Counted from the stretch's first letter, positions 31,122-42,640 are shown. The stretch: DNA of 64,000 nucleotides from Cunninghamia lanceolata (GCA_027924645.1 BSBN01000233.1:9752501-9816500); one strand, 5' to 3'. Notes: generated by a model from the sequence alone, not told the origin. Program-made: numbers and translations.

Positions 31122-32823
31122 TGATGCAGAGTGAAACGCAACGGAAGCTAACTAACAGGAAGGAGCTGCCAATAATACAAACAGCATGATAAAAATCCCT
31201 ATCGGCTCAGCATCATCATCATATTTCCTGTAAACACCAACAGCATCATCATATTTCGGTCGAGCACAATTATCCTCCTGCCGACTACTATTCACCTCCT
31301 CCGCTTGTCGCCTATCATCATCATCATGATATTCAACGGGCGCAAACATCCTCCGGTTGCACTGTTCATCGGGCACCAAACACTGGCGGCATCATCATGA
31401 TATGTGACACCACCTTCGTCAGCAGGATATCCAAATATCCGGTTGCTCCAAATATCCTGATGACGACCACTTCAACACCTTGCCTTCGATGCTCCAATAG
31501 CCGACGACACAAGCAACAGCATCATGATATATTTTATCCGGTTCCCTCGAAACCTCCTGATGATGTTTCACAACTTCCTGCCTACGCCGATACACCTCCT
31601 GATGATGTTTCACAACTTTCTACCGAGAGCCTACGCCGATACCTAAACCCTTAGCGACGACAGGATCGACATACATAGGGGGATATCTCAATATCCTGAT
31701 GACGATGACGTCATATGCGGATGACGATGACGTCACACAATATCCTGATGACCTCTTCAACACTTAGTCAAAAAACCCAAACTTTCACTCCCGCATCTGT
31801 TAGCGATATGCGGATGATGGGCACTCACAGAAGATGATCCTGACGGCGATATATACACTGAGTATATGTCTGACTTAAAACATCCTGATGTACTTGCAAC
31901 ATGTGAACTTCAACAGTTTCATAACCCGATCTTCACCTTATGCCGATGTACTCTTCTTCGGCAACTCCTGATGATGATCACCCCGACGAACTCGCACTTC
32001 ATGCACTTAACTGCATCATGCTCATCTTCACTTATCCAGATGACGACGTCCAAACTGACTACAGGATATTTGCAGAAATATCCTGATGATGCCGTCTTGA
32101 CGAACTCCCAACCTTAGCGCAATCTCACTTCGCCGACCCTCCAGGGATGACCCGATCCACTCTCAGGGTGATCTTCCAACTCCAAACTTATCAACTCGAC
32201 CTAGCACATGAGGATGCTAGGCTTCTCAACATCTGTCGACCGCGATCCTGCACACCTGCATGCGAACAAACAGAAAACACAAACTACCTCCTAACCTACT
32301 GTACACAGCCATTCCACCGATTCGACGAATCAACCAGTGGAATGGATCAGCATGTCCATGAAGCCACCAGATCAACAAAACAATTAAACAATGGAATCCA
32401 ACCAGATAAAGAACACAAACAGGATCTCTTTATTGATTTCAAAGATGCAATTACAATGATCAGTCTCTCTCTCTCTGTCTCACTCTGTGCAATCTAACTT
32501 GATCGATGATATCTCTATCTGTCTGCAATATCGACCGATCCCCATGCTTAAATAGATTTCCCTATGAGTACTACTGACCCGACTCCAAGCGGCTGGGAAC
32601 TCTCCAGGCGGCTGGGAGATCCAACCGGACCCTACAGCATGACAGCTGTTCTAACAAACTTAACTAAAAATAGTAAAAGCATGGTCAGCATGATCTTATC
32701 ATGATCAGCGTGACCTTATTACATGCAATTGGTCTTAACAGACCTTCTTGGAAACATAAACAAGACCTATAACAAACTAACTGCCTCATGGAGGCCAGCT
32801 GTTAGGTAGGTGCCTCTGCACCA
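31122..32823 (-). repeat. 3' LTR of the gag-only element (1702 bp)
   Basis: Borders TGATGCAGAGTG and TGCCTCTGCACCA on the plus strand. It has a TATA candidate at 32547-32554 (TATTTAAG on the minus strand), two TGACGTCA palindromes (31706-31713, 31728-31735) and at least nine TCCTGATGA/TCCTGACGG motifs between 31459 and 32090. Given the TATA position these last features lie in the transcribed R/U5 part. Confidence 0.92.
32547..32554 (-). promoter_or_regulatory. TATA box candidate, gag-only element 3' LTR
   Basis: TATTTAAG on the minus strand, about 270 bases after the LTR start; the same at 36436-36443 in the 5' LTR. No start-site data; weak evidence. Confidence 0.35.
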
Positions 32824-34963
32824 TACTCCCCAAAAGAAAATAACTCATGTCCCATGAGTTAGGATATGGAAGTCCTCCACCTTTACACTTTGTCTGTGCA
32901 ATGTTCTGCCCTGTTCTAGCTTTGTCTGCTGCTGTCTCTTGGCTGCTCCAAGACTTCTGAACTGTAACTTGCTTTCTGGCAAGTAAATCCTCATGCCTGT
33001 CAATGTAGGCTTTTCTCTCACATACCTTGTGTTTGTCAGGTTGCCTGACCAGAACCTCTTTCTGAACTGCCTCTTGAACTTCTGAAATGTTCAACTCTAT
33101 CTTCCTGTCAATCTTTATAGGACAAGCAATAGTCCCAATTATGACAACATCCTTGCCATTCTTCTGAACTGGTTGCTGTGTGCAAACCTGTTTCGGCACC
33201 TGTTGCTGACCTCTGTCAGTCACAACTGAAACTTTCTTCAGCTTGTTGTCTTTAACAACTCCTTTCCCTGCAGTGTCCTGAACTGCCTTGATGCCTGCTC
33301 CTCTAGGCATCTGCACAAATTCCTTCTTTCCCATTAAAATGACTTTGGCTGCCTTCTGTGCTGTAGCTGCTTCCTGTAATGGCATCAACTTAATAGTCTT
33401 TCCATCTTTCTGGATGGTATAGGTATTAGCATACCCATCATACATTACCCTTCTATCAAATTGCCATGGTCTACCCAACAGTAGGTGACAACATTCCATG
33501 GGCAAAATATCACACAAAATGCTATCCTGATATGCTCCAATCTGAAAATCCACATATGCCTGTTCAGAGACAAAAAGTGAATGACTATCACTCACCCAAG
33601 ATGCCTTGTAAGGGTGTGGATGTGGAATCCTTTCCAAATTCAGTTTATCCACCATCTCCTGAGATACCATGTTGTCTGTTGAATCAGTATCAATGACAAC
33701 CTTACATACCTTACCTTTGCTCTTGCATGTGGTCTTGAAAAGAGCTCTTCTTTGTGGGGATTCTTTGTCAGGTACCTTCATGGTAATCACTGTTTTTCTC
33801 ATCAGTAGGGACTCTCCACTTTCTGGGTATCCACAATTATCAGCCTCCTGATCCTTTTGATAAATGTTTGGACTCTGCACACTTTTCTCTTCTTTCTCTT
33901 CTTGCACAAGTTGTACTCTCTTGTCACTCGTTCTATCATTTCTGGATGATGAACCTTTGTTTTCTGGACATTTGAAAGATGGATGACCAAACTCACCACA
34001 GGTGTAACATTTTCCTGAAAATGTAGTAGAACCTCTACCACCTCCAAATTTTCCTTTATTACCTTTCCATCCACCTCTGAAATCAGACTGTCCCTGTCCT
34101 TTACCAGTGTCTTCTTGACTCTCATTAGTTTGCCTTGTTCTATGGGCTGATCCTCTTCCTCTATTGTTTTGTTCTTGTTTTCTCTTCAACTTATCTTCCA
34201 CTTTCAATGCCAACTGGAAACATTTCTGCACTGTATCTGGGTTATGCAGACTTAGATCATCCTGAATATTAAACCTCAATCCATTAAGGTATCTGGCTAC
34301 CTTCTCTTCCTCACTTTCTTTCACCTTTGTCTTCATACAGAGTTTCATGAATTCTTCTGTATATGAGCTGACATCTAGCTCCTTCTGTTTCAGGTTTTGT
34401 TTCCTCTTGTGTAACTGGATACTGTAATCCAATGGAATATAAGCTTCCTTTACCAATGCCATCATCTTCTTCCATGTGGCAACTCTACGTTTTCCTTCCT
34501 GTACTCTGTCATCCTGGACAAAATTCCACCATGTCAAGGCAGCTTCTTTCATCTTTGACTGTGCTATCTTCACTCTCTGTTGTTCTGGTATCTCCTCTGT
34601 TACAAAGAAATTGTTCAAACAATCTATCCACTCCATTACTGAATCAGGGTCCATCTTACCTGTAAACACTGGCAAATCCAGTTTCACATCCATGGTTCTC
34701 CTCTCCATGGCCTTGAGGGCGTTCAACAGTGGTCTCTGGTCTGCAGGAACGACCTCCTCGCTCCAATTAGGGATCTCTTCTTCTTCCCTATCTTCTTCTC
34801 TACCAGAACCTACTCTGCTCCTCAACTTTGCTAACTCATCTTTCAACTCCTGATTCTGAGCCTTCACGGCCTTGCTTTCTGCAATCTGTTTCTTCACCAG
34901 AACTGCCAACTCAGCGTTGGTCATCCTTGCTGGAACCTCAGATGTTCCTTCTTCGTCTGACAT
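32786..34963 (-). CDS. Gag-protease protein of the gag-only element, 725 residues
   Basis: Intact frame from the ATG at 34963, 49 bases downstream of the LTR, to a stop inside the 3' LTR. Order: acidic coiled-coil N-terminus (about 1-75), gypsy gag core (LDLPVFTGKMDPDSVMEWID ... ALTWWNFV ... YTEEFMKL, about 95-250), a basic Arg/Gly linker, one zinc knuckle CYTCGEFGHPSFKC (near 317-330), and an aspartic protease-like domain with VIDTDSTDNMVS near 425 and LLGRPWQF near 493. The usual D-S/T-G has Asp for Gly (DTD), so the protease is probably inactive. About 215 further residues, rich in Lys and Gln, follow and have no RT similarity. Homologous gag at 38132-39652 (shared KVARYLNGLR). The last residues overlap the ancestral pol tail in another frame. 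Confidence 0.92.
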   Translation of the reverse strand: MSDEEGTSEVPARMTNAELAVLVKKQIAESKAVKAQNQELKDELAKLRSRVGSGREEDREEEEIPNWSEEVVPADQRPLLNALKAMERRTMDVKLDLPVFTGKMDPDSVMEWIDCLNNFFVTEEIPEQQRVKIAQSKMKEAALTWWNFVQDDRVQEGKRRVATWKKMMALVKEAYIPLDYSIQLHKRKQNLKQKELDVSSYTEEFMKLCMKTKVKESEEEKVARYLNGLRFNIQDDLSLHNPDTVQKCFQLALKVEDKLKRKQEQNNRGRGSAHRTRQTNESQEDTGKGQGQSDFRGGWKGNKGKFGGGRGSTTFSGKCYTCGEFGHPSFKCPENKGSSSRNDRTSDKRVQLVQEEKEEKSVQSPNIYQKDQEADNCGYPESGESLLMRKTVITMKVPDKESPQRRALFKTTCKSKGKVCKVVIDTDSTDNMVSQEMVDKLNLERIPHPHPYKASWVSDSHSLFVSEQAYVDFQIGAYQDSILCDILPMECCHLLLGRPWQFDRRVMYDGYANTYTIQKDGKTIKLMPLQEAATAQKAAKVILMGKKEFVQMPRGAGIKAVQDTAGKGVVKDNKLKKVSVVTDRGQQQVPKQVCTQQPVQKNGKDVVIIGTIACPIKIDRKIELNISEVQEAVQKEVLVRQPDKHKVCERKAYIDRHEDLLARKQVTVQKSWSSQETAADKARTGQNIAQTKCKGGGLPYPNSWDMSYFLLGSMVQRHLPNSWPP

Positions 34964-34996
34964 CCTGCCTATCTTTTCCAGAAGATCCTAACCTTT

Positions 34997-35008
34997 GCTC
35001 TGATACCA
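34997..35008 (-). promoter_or_regulatory. Primer binding site of the gag-only element (initiator Met tRNA)
   Basis: TGGTATCAGAGC on the minus strand, three bases after the LTR end. Confidence 0.9.
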
Positions 35009-35011
35009 CTA

Positions 35012-36712
35012 TGATGCAGAGTGAAACGCAACGGAAGCTAACTAACAGGAAGGAGCTGCCAATAATACAAACAGCATGATAAAAATCCCTATCAGCTCAG
35101 CATCATCATCATATTTCCTGTAAACACCAACAGCATCATCATATTTCGATCGAGCACAATTATCCTCCTGCCAACTACTATTCACCTCCTCCGCTTGTCG
35201 CCTATCATCATCATCATGATATTCAACAGGCGCAAACATCCTCCGGTTGCACTGTTCATCGGGCGCCAAACACTAGCGGCATCATCATGATATGCGACAC
35301 CACCTTCGTCAGCAGGATATCCAAATATCCGGTTGCTCCAAATATCCTGATGACGACCATTCAACACCTTGCCTTCGATGCTCCAATAGCCGACGACACA
35401 AGCAACAGCATCATGATATATTTTATCCGGTTCCCTCGAAACCTCCTGATGATGTTTCACAACTTCCTGCCTACGCCGATACACCTCCTGATGATGTTTC
35501 ACAACTTTCTACCGAGAGCCTACGCCGATACCTAAACCCTTAGCGACGACAAGATCGACATACATAGGGGGATATCTCAATATCCTGATGACGATGACGT
35601 CATATGCGGATGACGATGACGTCACACAATATCCTGATGACCTCTTCAACACTTAGTCAAAAAACCTGAACTTTCACTCCCGCATCTGTTAGCGATATGC
35701 GGATGATGGGCACTCACAGAAGATGATCCTGACAGCGATATATACACTGAGTATATGTCTGACTTACAACATCCTGATGTACTTGCAACATGTGAACTTC
35801 AACAGTTTCATAACCCGATCTTCACCTTATGCCGATGTACTCTTCTTCGGCAACTCCTGATGATGATCACCCCGATGAACTCGCACTTCATGCACTTAAC
35901 TGCATCATGCTCATCTTCACTTATCCGGATGACGACATCCAAACTGACTGCAGGATATTTGCAAAAATATCCTGATGATGCCGTCTTGACGAACTCCCAA
36001 CCTTAGCGCAATCTCACTTCGCCGACCCTCCAGGGATGACCCGATCCACTCTCAGAGTGATCTTCCAACTCCAAACTTATCAACTCGACCTAGCACATGA
36101 GGATGCTAGGCTTCTCAACATCTGTCGACCGCGATCCTGCACACCTGCATGCGAACAAATAGAAAACACAAACTACCTCCTAACCTACTGTACACAGCCA
36201 TTCCACCGATTCGACGAATCAACCGGTGGAATGGATCAGCATGTCCATGAAGCCACCAGATCAACAAAATGATTAAACAATGGAATCCAACCAGATAAAG
36301 AACACAAACAGGATCTCTTTATTGATTTCAAAGATGCAATTACAATGATCAGTCTCTCTCTCTCTGTCTCACTCTGTGCAATCTAACTTGATCGATGATA
36401 TCTCTATCTGTCTGCAATATCGACCGATCCCCATGCTTAAATAGATTTCCCTATGAGTACTACTGACCCGACTCCAAGCAGCTGGGAACTCTCCAGGCGG
36501 CTGGGAGATCCAACCGGACCCTACAGCATGACAGCTGTTCTAACAAACTTAACTAAAAATAGTAAAAGCATGGTCAGCATGATCTTATCATGATCAGCGT
36601 GACCTTATTACATGCAATTGGTCTTAACAGACCTTCTTGGAAACATAAACAAGACCTATAACAAACTAACTGCCTCATGGAGGCCAGCTGTTAGGTAGGT
36701 GCCTCTGCACCA
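35012..36712 (-). repeat. 5' LTR of the gag-only element (1701 bp)
   Basis: Near-identical partner of 31122-32823; most of the roughly two dozen differences are C/T or G/A. TGACGTCA palindromes are at 35595-35602 and 35617-35624. TATA candidate at 36436-36443. Confidence 0.92.
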
Positions 36713-36917
36713 ATATATATATATCCCACAAGTGCATGGATTGGACCTACAAACAATAGGTTGATTTCATGCATGCCCAAGGTAGTATAACCTTGCCTAG
36801 CCAAGGAAGGGGACTCATAGCCATGAGTGTTCATAGTACATATAAGGTATTAATGCCTGCATATGCAAATGAGGCACATCATGTTAGAATCAACCCAGGC
36901 TTCAAGATATTCCTACT
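36713..36917. other. Short interval between two insertions
   Basis: About 205 bp with the rest of the TA repeat and no gene. It belongs to whatever sequence both neighbouring elements entered. Confidence 0.5.
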
Positions 36918-38078
36918 TGGTGTAGGAGCACCTAACAAATCATGCTTTGTGTTTGTAATAAGGTCAATTTGACCAATGGTTTTTTTTTTTGTAGTTGTTG
37001 TTGTTCAGTTTGTAACCGACCAAGTGAGAACTGGTCGAAACAGGATAGTTGGGGGACACAGACAGTTGGTCTTCCTCAACTGCTCCGAATCAGTTCACAT
37101 CCCACAGCAGTGGGTTAAAAACATAGCAGAACGAACATTTGGGGGTTCTGTTAAGGTTCTATATTCTTTGTTGATGTTCTTGCTGGTATTGTGTATGAAA
37201 TATGTTGAAGAACAATAAGGCTTTGTTCCATCCATCTTGTGTGTTTTTTTTTTTTTTTTTTCTGTTTTTAAGTGCAAGAATTTCTTACTGTGCATAGTAG
37301 ATCCTCCTTTCAGTAGTTTGTTGCAGAATGGTTCATTGAAGCATTCCACTGGTACAATTCTTGTCAAAATCGGTGGAATGGCTTCATTGTACAAGTATGT
37401 GTTTTTTTTTTCCTATTCGATGGTGTACAGAATCCAAACAGAGTGTCTTGCATAGTAGATCGCCTAGCATCTCCATGTGCTAGGGTTCGATTGAAGAGTA
37501 GATGAATCATAGGGTTGCAGAGCTGCTGAAGTCATTATCAGTGAGATCGAGGCCGTTAAAAAAGTATTTCACTCTCGAATTGATAAGAATAGTCTAGCTA
37601 AGCACAGGACGTCTATTCAGTGTATCAGCCTAGCAAAACTAGAGTTTGCCGATAGAGTTGCGTCTCAGCAAACTTGAAGTCAGAATGCATTGGCACATCA
37701 GAAATAACAAAAGGAGATTTTTTGATAGTATCGAGTCTTACCGAAGACAAATGCCATCGGCGCATCGGGAGACAAGTTCAAAGTTCTGCCAATAGAAGTG
37801 AGTCATACTGACACAGTCACGATTAAGACAAAAGGGGATATCGTTAAGGCATCGGGCATCGGCTGAAGGATAGAAGACTTCGCTAATAGAAGTAAGTCTC
37901 GGCGAAGGAAGTTTCATGGTCACATTAGCGTAAGTTTGATCACAGAGAGACTTAAGAAAGTCATTCCGACCAACGATTATATGACCAATCAAGGTGTATC
38001 GGTTGCTCATTTGTTAAGTCTTGTTGTCTGTGAGGAAATAGTGACCTGTTCTACGATTTCACTTTGTGCTTCCAATCA
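36918..38078 (+). repeat. 5' LTR of the chromovirus
   Basis: About 1161 bp from TGGTGTAGGAGCACC to CCAATCA. Contains T-rich tracts (36979-36991 and 37243-37262). Clearly homologous to 42699-43862 with many substitutions, so an old insertion. Confidence 0.85.
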
Positions 38079-38081
38079 TAT

Positions 38082-38093
38082 TGGTATCAGAGC
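38082..38093 (+). promoter_or_regulatory. Primer binding site of the chromovirus (initiator Met tRNA)
   Basis: TGGTATCAGAGC three bases after the LTR end. Confidence 0.9.
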
Positions 38094-38131
38094 GAGTTTT
38101 GAAGATCACTCAGGTGGTGTGGTCTTGGTGT

Positions 38132-39652
38132 ATGTCAGACAATGAAAGTGAAGTAGAGGCTGACATGATGCCTCCTAAAATCATGTCACAAGATGCAGTG
38201 AAGAAACTGATTGAAGCGATGTTTGAGTCCAAGCTCGAGGAGTTGAAAAGAACCAAGGGTAAGGATAAGGAAGATGAAAGTGATAGTGATGAAGAATGGG
38301 ATAAACAAAATGAAGAAATAGAGGAGATACCTACGGATTAGAGGGAATTTGTAGATACTCTGAAGTCTATCAATAGGGACACCATAGATGGGTTACCTAT
38401 GTATAGTGGAAGTATGGAAGCTGAGGAGGTGATTGATTGAATTGAGGCATTGAACAATCATTTTGAGTACAAAGAAGTCCCTGATGATAGGGGGGTTAAG
38501 TTGGCAAAGGCAAGGTTGCAGGGGTCTACTCTTGCATGGTGGAATTATGAGCAAGGCGAGAGAGTTAAGGAGGGGAAGAATATGATAACCTCCTAGGAAA
38601 GGATGAAGACTAAAATCAAGGCACAATTCTTACCTCTGGACTATAACGTGCAGATGTATAAGAAATTGCAGAACCTTAGACAGAGAGACCTTGATGTGAA
38701 TACATACACACAAGAGTTTCATAAACTTAGTCTCAGATCAAAGAGACAAGAAGAAGAGTTAGAGAAGGTGGCCAGGTATTTGAATGGCCTAAGGATGAAC
38801 ATCTAAGATGAGATCAGCATCTTAGCACCAGAAACAATGAACAAGTGTTTCCAAATGGCCTTAAGGGCTGAAGAGAAGATAAAGAGAAAGAGTGAGCAGA
38901 ATAATAGAAGTAGAGGAGGAAGAAGTCCTAACCAGAGGCCTAGTGGTGAGTCTAGCCAAGAAGAGCAAGTTGGAGACTCAAGTAGTAGAGGAGGCTACTG
39001 AGGAAGAAGGCCTAATGGAAGGGGTGGGACAAATGGATCAGGTAGAGGATCCAAGTTCTCCAATATGAGATGTTATAACTACAATCAGATAGGGCACTTG
39101 ACATACAAGTGTCCAGAGAAGGCCTCAACTTCTCATGGTGGTGAGAAGAGAACCACTTTGATTCAAGAGGATTCAAGGAGCATGACATCTCCTAAAGTGA
39201 ATCTAACATAAAAAATGGGAGAAAATATGATGATCAAGAAGATGCTACTCAAAGAACCAGTGTAGGCTGAACCATGTCAAAGAAGGGCTTTGTTTAGAAT
39301 CAACTACAAGATCCAAGGTAGGGTTTGTAAAGTTATTATTGATTTTGGTTGTACTAATAATATTATATCTTTGGAAGTAGTGAATAAGTTGAATCTATAA
39401 AAGATACCCCATAGCTGTCCATATAATGTCAGTTGGTTGAACAAGGGGTAACACATACTCATCAATGAACAAGCATGGGTAGAATTCAGTATTAGGGGGT
39501 ATGGAGATAAAATCTTATGTGACATCCTTCCAGTGGATACTTGCCATCTTTTGTTAGGCAGACCATGGCAGTTTGATAGAAAGGCTCATCATGATGGAGA
39601 AAAGAATTATTACTCATTCCAAAAGGATGGTGTGACTTATAGGATATAGTCA
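38132..39652 (+). pseudogene. Chromovirus gag and protease, decayed
   Basis: The likely start ATG at 38132 reads MSDNESEVEADM, resembling the start of the gag at 34963. One frame carries the gag core (GLPMYSGSMEAEEVID, STLAWWNYEQGER, LDYNVQMYKKLQNL, KVARYLNGLRMNI), a broken zinc knuckle (CYNYNQIGHLTYKC, second Cys now Tyr), a protease site VIIDFGCTNNIIS where DSG became DFG, and LLGRPWQFD. About ten in-frame stops occur. Almost all are at sites where CAA, CAG, CGA or TGG would fit, matching C-to-T or G-to-A changes. Not functional. Confidence 0.9.
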
Positions 39653-41170
39653 TTGGTAGAAGGGGATCCACAAAATGTAGGATCTAGTGTAATGATGGCA
39701 GGAGAAAAACAATTCATGGAAACTTTAAAGGAAATTGGTGTAGGTTTTGCTTTGATTGTGAAGCCTAAGGGGGAAAGGAAGGAAAGTGTGAGGGAAGTAG
39801 GACCTAAGGAGGTCAGAGATATGATTGAAAGTTACAAAGGAGTGATTGCAACAGACATACCTAATTCCCTACCACCTATCAGAGATATTAGCCACCAGAT
39901 AGACCTCATACCAGGAGCAGTACTTCCTAATAAGGCAACATATAAAATGACCCCTCAGCAGAATGAAGAGATAGTAAATCAGATTCAAGAACTCATAAAC
40001 AAAGGGCTAATAAGGAAGAGTCTTAGCCCATGTGCAGTCTCTACTCTTTTAGCCACAAAGAAGGATGGGAAATGGAGGCTTTGTACTAATTCTAGGGCCA
40101 TAAATAGGAGAACCATCAGGTATAGGTTTCCTATTCCTAGAATAGAAGATCTAATGGATTATTTGGGAGGGGCTACTTATTTCACCAAGATAGACTTAAA
40201 GAGTGGGTATCACCAAATTAGAATAAGAGAGGGGGATGAGTGGAAGACAATATTTAAAACCAATGAAGGGTTGTATGAGTGGCTTGTGATGCCTTTTGGT
40301 CTTTCAAATTCCCCTAGCACCTTTATGAGACTAATGAATGAGGTGTTGCAAGAGTTCATAGGGAAATTTGTGGTAGTCTACCTTGATGATATCTTGGTGT
40401 TTAGTAGGAGGAAGGAAGAACACTTGAAACATTTGGAGATAGTCTTGAAGAGGCTACAAGATCAAAAGTTAATGATAAACTTGGAAAAGTGTGACTTCCT
40501 GAAACAAGAATTGATTTACCTAGGCTTTCTCATCTCTAAGGGTGATTTGAAAATGGATCCTTCCAAGGTAGAGGCTATTTTGAATTGGCCTACACCTAGG
40601 ACATCAGGAGAGGTTAGAAGTTTTCAAGGTTTGGCCACATTTTACAGAAAATTTATTAGGAACTACAGTGATATTTGTGCACCTATGTTAGAGACCATCA
40701 AGAGTGGAGGTAAGGTGAAGTTTGTGTGGACAAAAGAGAAAGATGAGAGTTTTGAAAGTCTAAAACAGAAAGTTGCCAAGTATCATGTCTTAGTACTTCC
40801 TGATTTTAATAAATTTTTCACCATTGAATGTGATGCAAGTGGGCTGGCCATAGGAGCAATGTTGAGCCAAGAGGGCAGACCAGTGGCCTTTTTTAGTGAA
40901 AAATTAAATGAATCTAAGAGGAAATACTCCTCTTATGATTTAGAGTTGTATGCCATGGTACAATCTCTGAAAAAGTGGAGGCACTACTTGCTTCCTAGAG
41001 AATTTATTGTATACACTTACAATCATGCTCTCAGTTTTTTGAATGGATAGGAAAAGCTCAGTCATAGACACATGAAGTGGGTGGAAAACCTTCAAGCATA
41101 CACCTTCATCATTAAGCATAAGAAAGGGATAAACAATAAGGTTGCTGATGCTCTAAGTAGAAGGGTGTTG
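39653..41170 (+). pseudogene. Chromovirus reverse transcriptase and RNase H
   Basis: An open run of 465 residues to the TAG at 41048, then in frame to VADALSRR near 41160. RT motifs: LINKGLIRKSLSPC, FTKIDLKSGYHQIR with the motif A Asp, VMPFGLSNSPSTF, and VVYLDDILVFS with the catalytic YLDD at 40379-40390. RNase H: ECDASGLAIGAML, KRKYSSYDLELYAMV, and YTYNHALSFL, where the usual TDH Asp is Asn or displaced, so RNase H is probably damaged. The TAG at 41048 replaces a Gln codon. Confidence 0.93.
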
Positions 41171-42640
41171 ACAGTGCAAGAAGTGCAACTACAAAGCATG
41201 GGTGTTGTGGCACTCAAAGAATTGTATGAAGAGCACCAAGATTTCAAGGAGATTTACAAGGTATATAGTGAGTTTGCCAATGCTTTCCACAATGAATTTT
41301 TAGATTATACATTTCAGGATGGACTTTTGTTTAAAGGGAGTCAACTATGCATCCCTAAGTGTTCAATGAGGGATAATATAGTGAAGGAGAAACATAGTGG
41401 TGGTTTAGGAGGACATTTTGGGTTCAATAAGACATTAGATCTAGTAAGAAGATTTTACTTTTGGCCAAGGATGCAATCTGATACCAGAAGGTTTGTTGAG
41501 AGTTGTATGGTATGCCAAAGAGCAAAGGGGGTCTCAACTAATGCAAGATTGTACCAACCTTTGCCCATACCAAACAAACCTTGGGAGAGTTTGAGTATGG
41601 ATTTTGTGATGGGATTACCAAAGATGAGGATGGGTCATGATAGTGTGTTTGTTGTGGTAGACAGATTCAACAAAATGGCTCACTTTATTCCTTGTAAAAG
41701 CACCAATGATGCTATCTACATTGCAGGATTGTTCTTTAAATAAATTGTCAGGATTCATGGACTACCTTTAAGTATTGTATCTGACAGAGACAACAAATTT
41801 GTGGGACATTTTTGGAGAACCTTGCGGAAAAGATTGGGTACAAATTTGTCCTTTAGCTCAGCCTATCATCCTCAGACTAATGGCCAAATTGAGGTTGTGA
41901 ATAGGTCATTAGGTAATCTGCTGAGATGTTTGACAAGAGAACATGGAAATAGTTGGGATGTGGTACTCCCACAAGTAGAATATGCCTATAATGATTCTAC
42001 AAATAGAAATATAGGTCTAAGTCCTTTTGAAGTTGTCTATGGTAGTCATCCTAGAGGAATTTTTGAATTGAGAGATGTTCAAGGGTTGGACAAAAGGAGT
42101 GGACATGCTGCTACATTTGTAGAGGCTATGAAAGAGATCCATCAACAAGTTAGAGATACTCTACACAAGAATAGTCAGAAGATCAAGGCTAGAGTGGATC
42201 AAAGGAGAAGGGATGTGCAGTACCAAATAGGAGATATGGTCATGGTTCATCTCAACAAGAGTAGACTACCCAAGGGAAGCCATAGCAAGGTGATGATGAG
42301 AAAAATTGGGCCTTGTCGGATTCTGGAGAAATATGGTCCTAATGCTTACAAAATTGAACTCCCTGATGATATTGCTATTTCACCTATATTCAATGTTGCT
42401 GATCTAACATTATATAAGAGTCCTGATACAGGAGAAGGTGCAGAAGATTTCATCCAAGACAATGAAGAGTGGGTGCAGTACTTACCACCAAAGGGACCAC
42501 CTAAAATGGAGTGCATCTTGGATAGCAGGATAGCCAAGAAAATAAGAAATTAGACCTATTTTGAGCACTTGGTTAAATGGCAAGGACTTCCTGATTCAGA
42601 AGCCACATGGATGCTAGAAGAAGACATCAGAAAGTAGGGT
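41171..42640 (+). pseudogene. Chromovirus integrase and chromodomain
   Basis: Integrase: HHCC finger (GLGGHFGFNKTLDLVRRFYF ... CMVCQRAKG), catalytic Asp in SMDFVMGLP, Asp in IVSDRDNKF, Glu in NGQIEVVNR. A stop at 41741-41743 lies between the first and second Asp. The C-terminal GPCRILEKYGPNAYKIELP and SPIFNVADL motifs follow, then a chromodomain after a TAG at 42551: TYFEHLVKWQGLPDSEATW and LEEDI. The chromodomain reads histone marks and steers insertion. A frameshift near 42670 precedes the pol tail (SPRKYGARAPN), which crosses the start of the 3' LTR. Confidence 0.93.

Larger units (their letters stand above)
31122..36712 (-). mobile_element. Gag-protease-only LTR element (TR-GAG-like), chromovirus-derived, young
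   Basis: 5591 bp. LTR copies 31122-32823 and 35012-36712 differ at only about 24 positions by eye (about 98.6 percent identical). LTR ends on the minus strand are TGGTGCAGAG and CTCTGCATCA. The flanks are ATATA on both sides (31117-31121 and 36713-36717), a target duplication inside a TA microsatellite. The internal region is only about 2.19 kb, almost filled by one intact ORF with gag and protease but no RT, RNase H or integrase. It must rely on a related chromovirus to move. Confidence 0.92.

Noticed and set aside
31459..32090. Regular TCCTGATGA motifs resembling a CRISPR-like array
   Set aside because: Units are short and degenerate, spacing is irregular, both LTRs carry the same copy, and this is plant retrotransposon DNA.
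31397..32497. Plus-strand open frames inside the LTRs of the gag-only element (31397-31654, 32147-32497 and copies at 35292-36272)
   Set aside because: Antisense to the element, present in both LTRs only because of duplication, differences between copies shift frames, and no domain is recognised.
31122..36712. Gag ORF as a domesticated host gene
   Set aside because: Two near-identical LTRs, primer site and target duplication show a recent mobile insertion rather than a domesticated gene.
37243..37262. Long T run as a terminator or poly(A) tail of a non-LTR element
   Set aside because: It lies inside the chromovirus 5' LTR and its counterpart is in the 3' LTR (43021-43034); no LINE or SINE features beside it.
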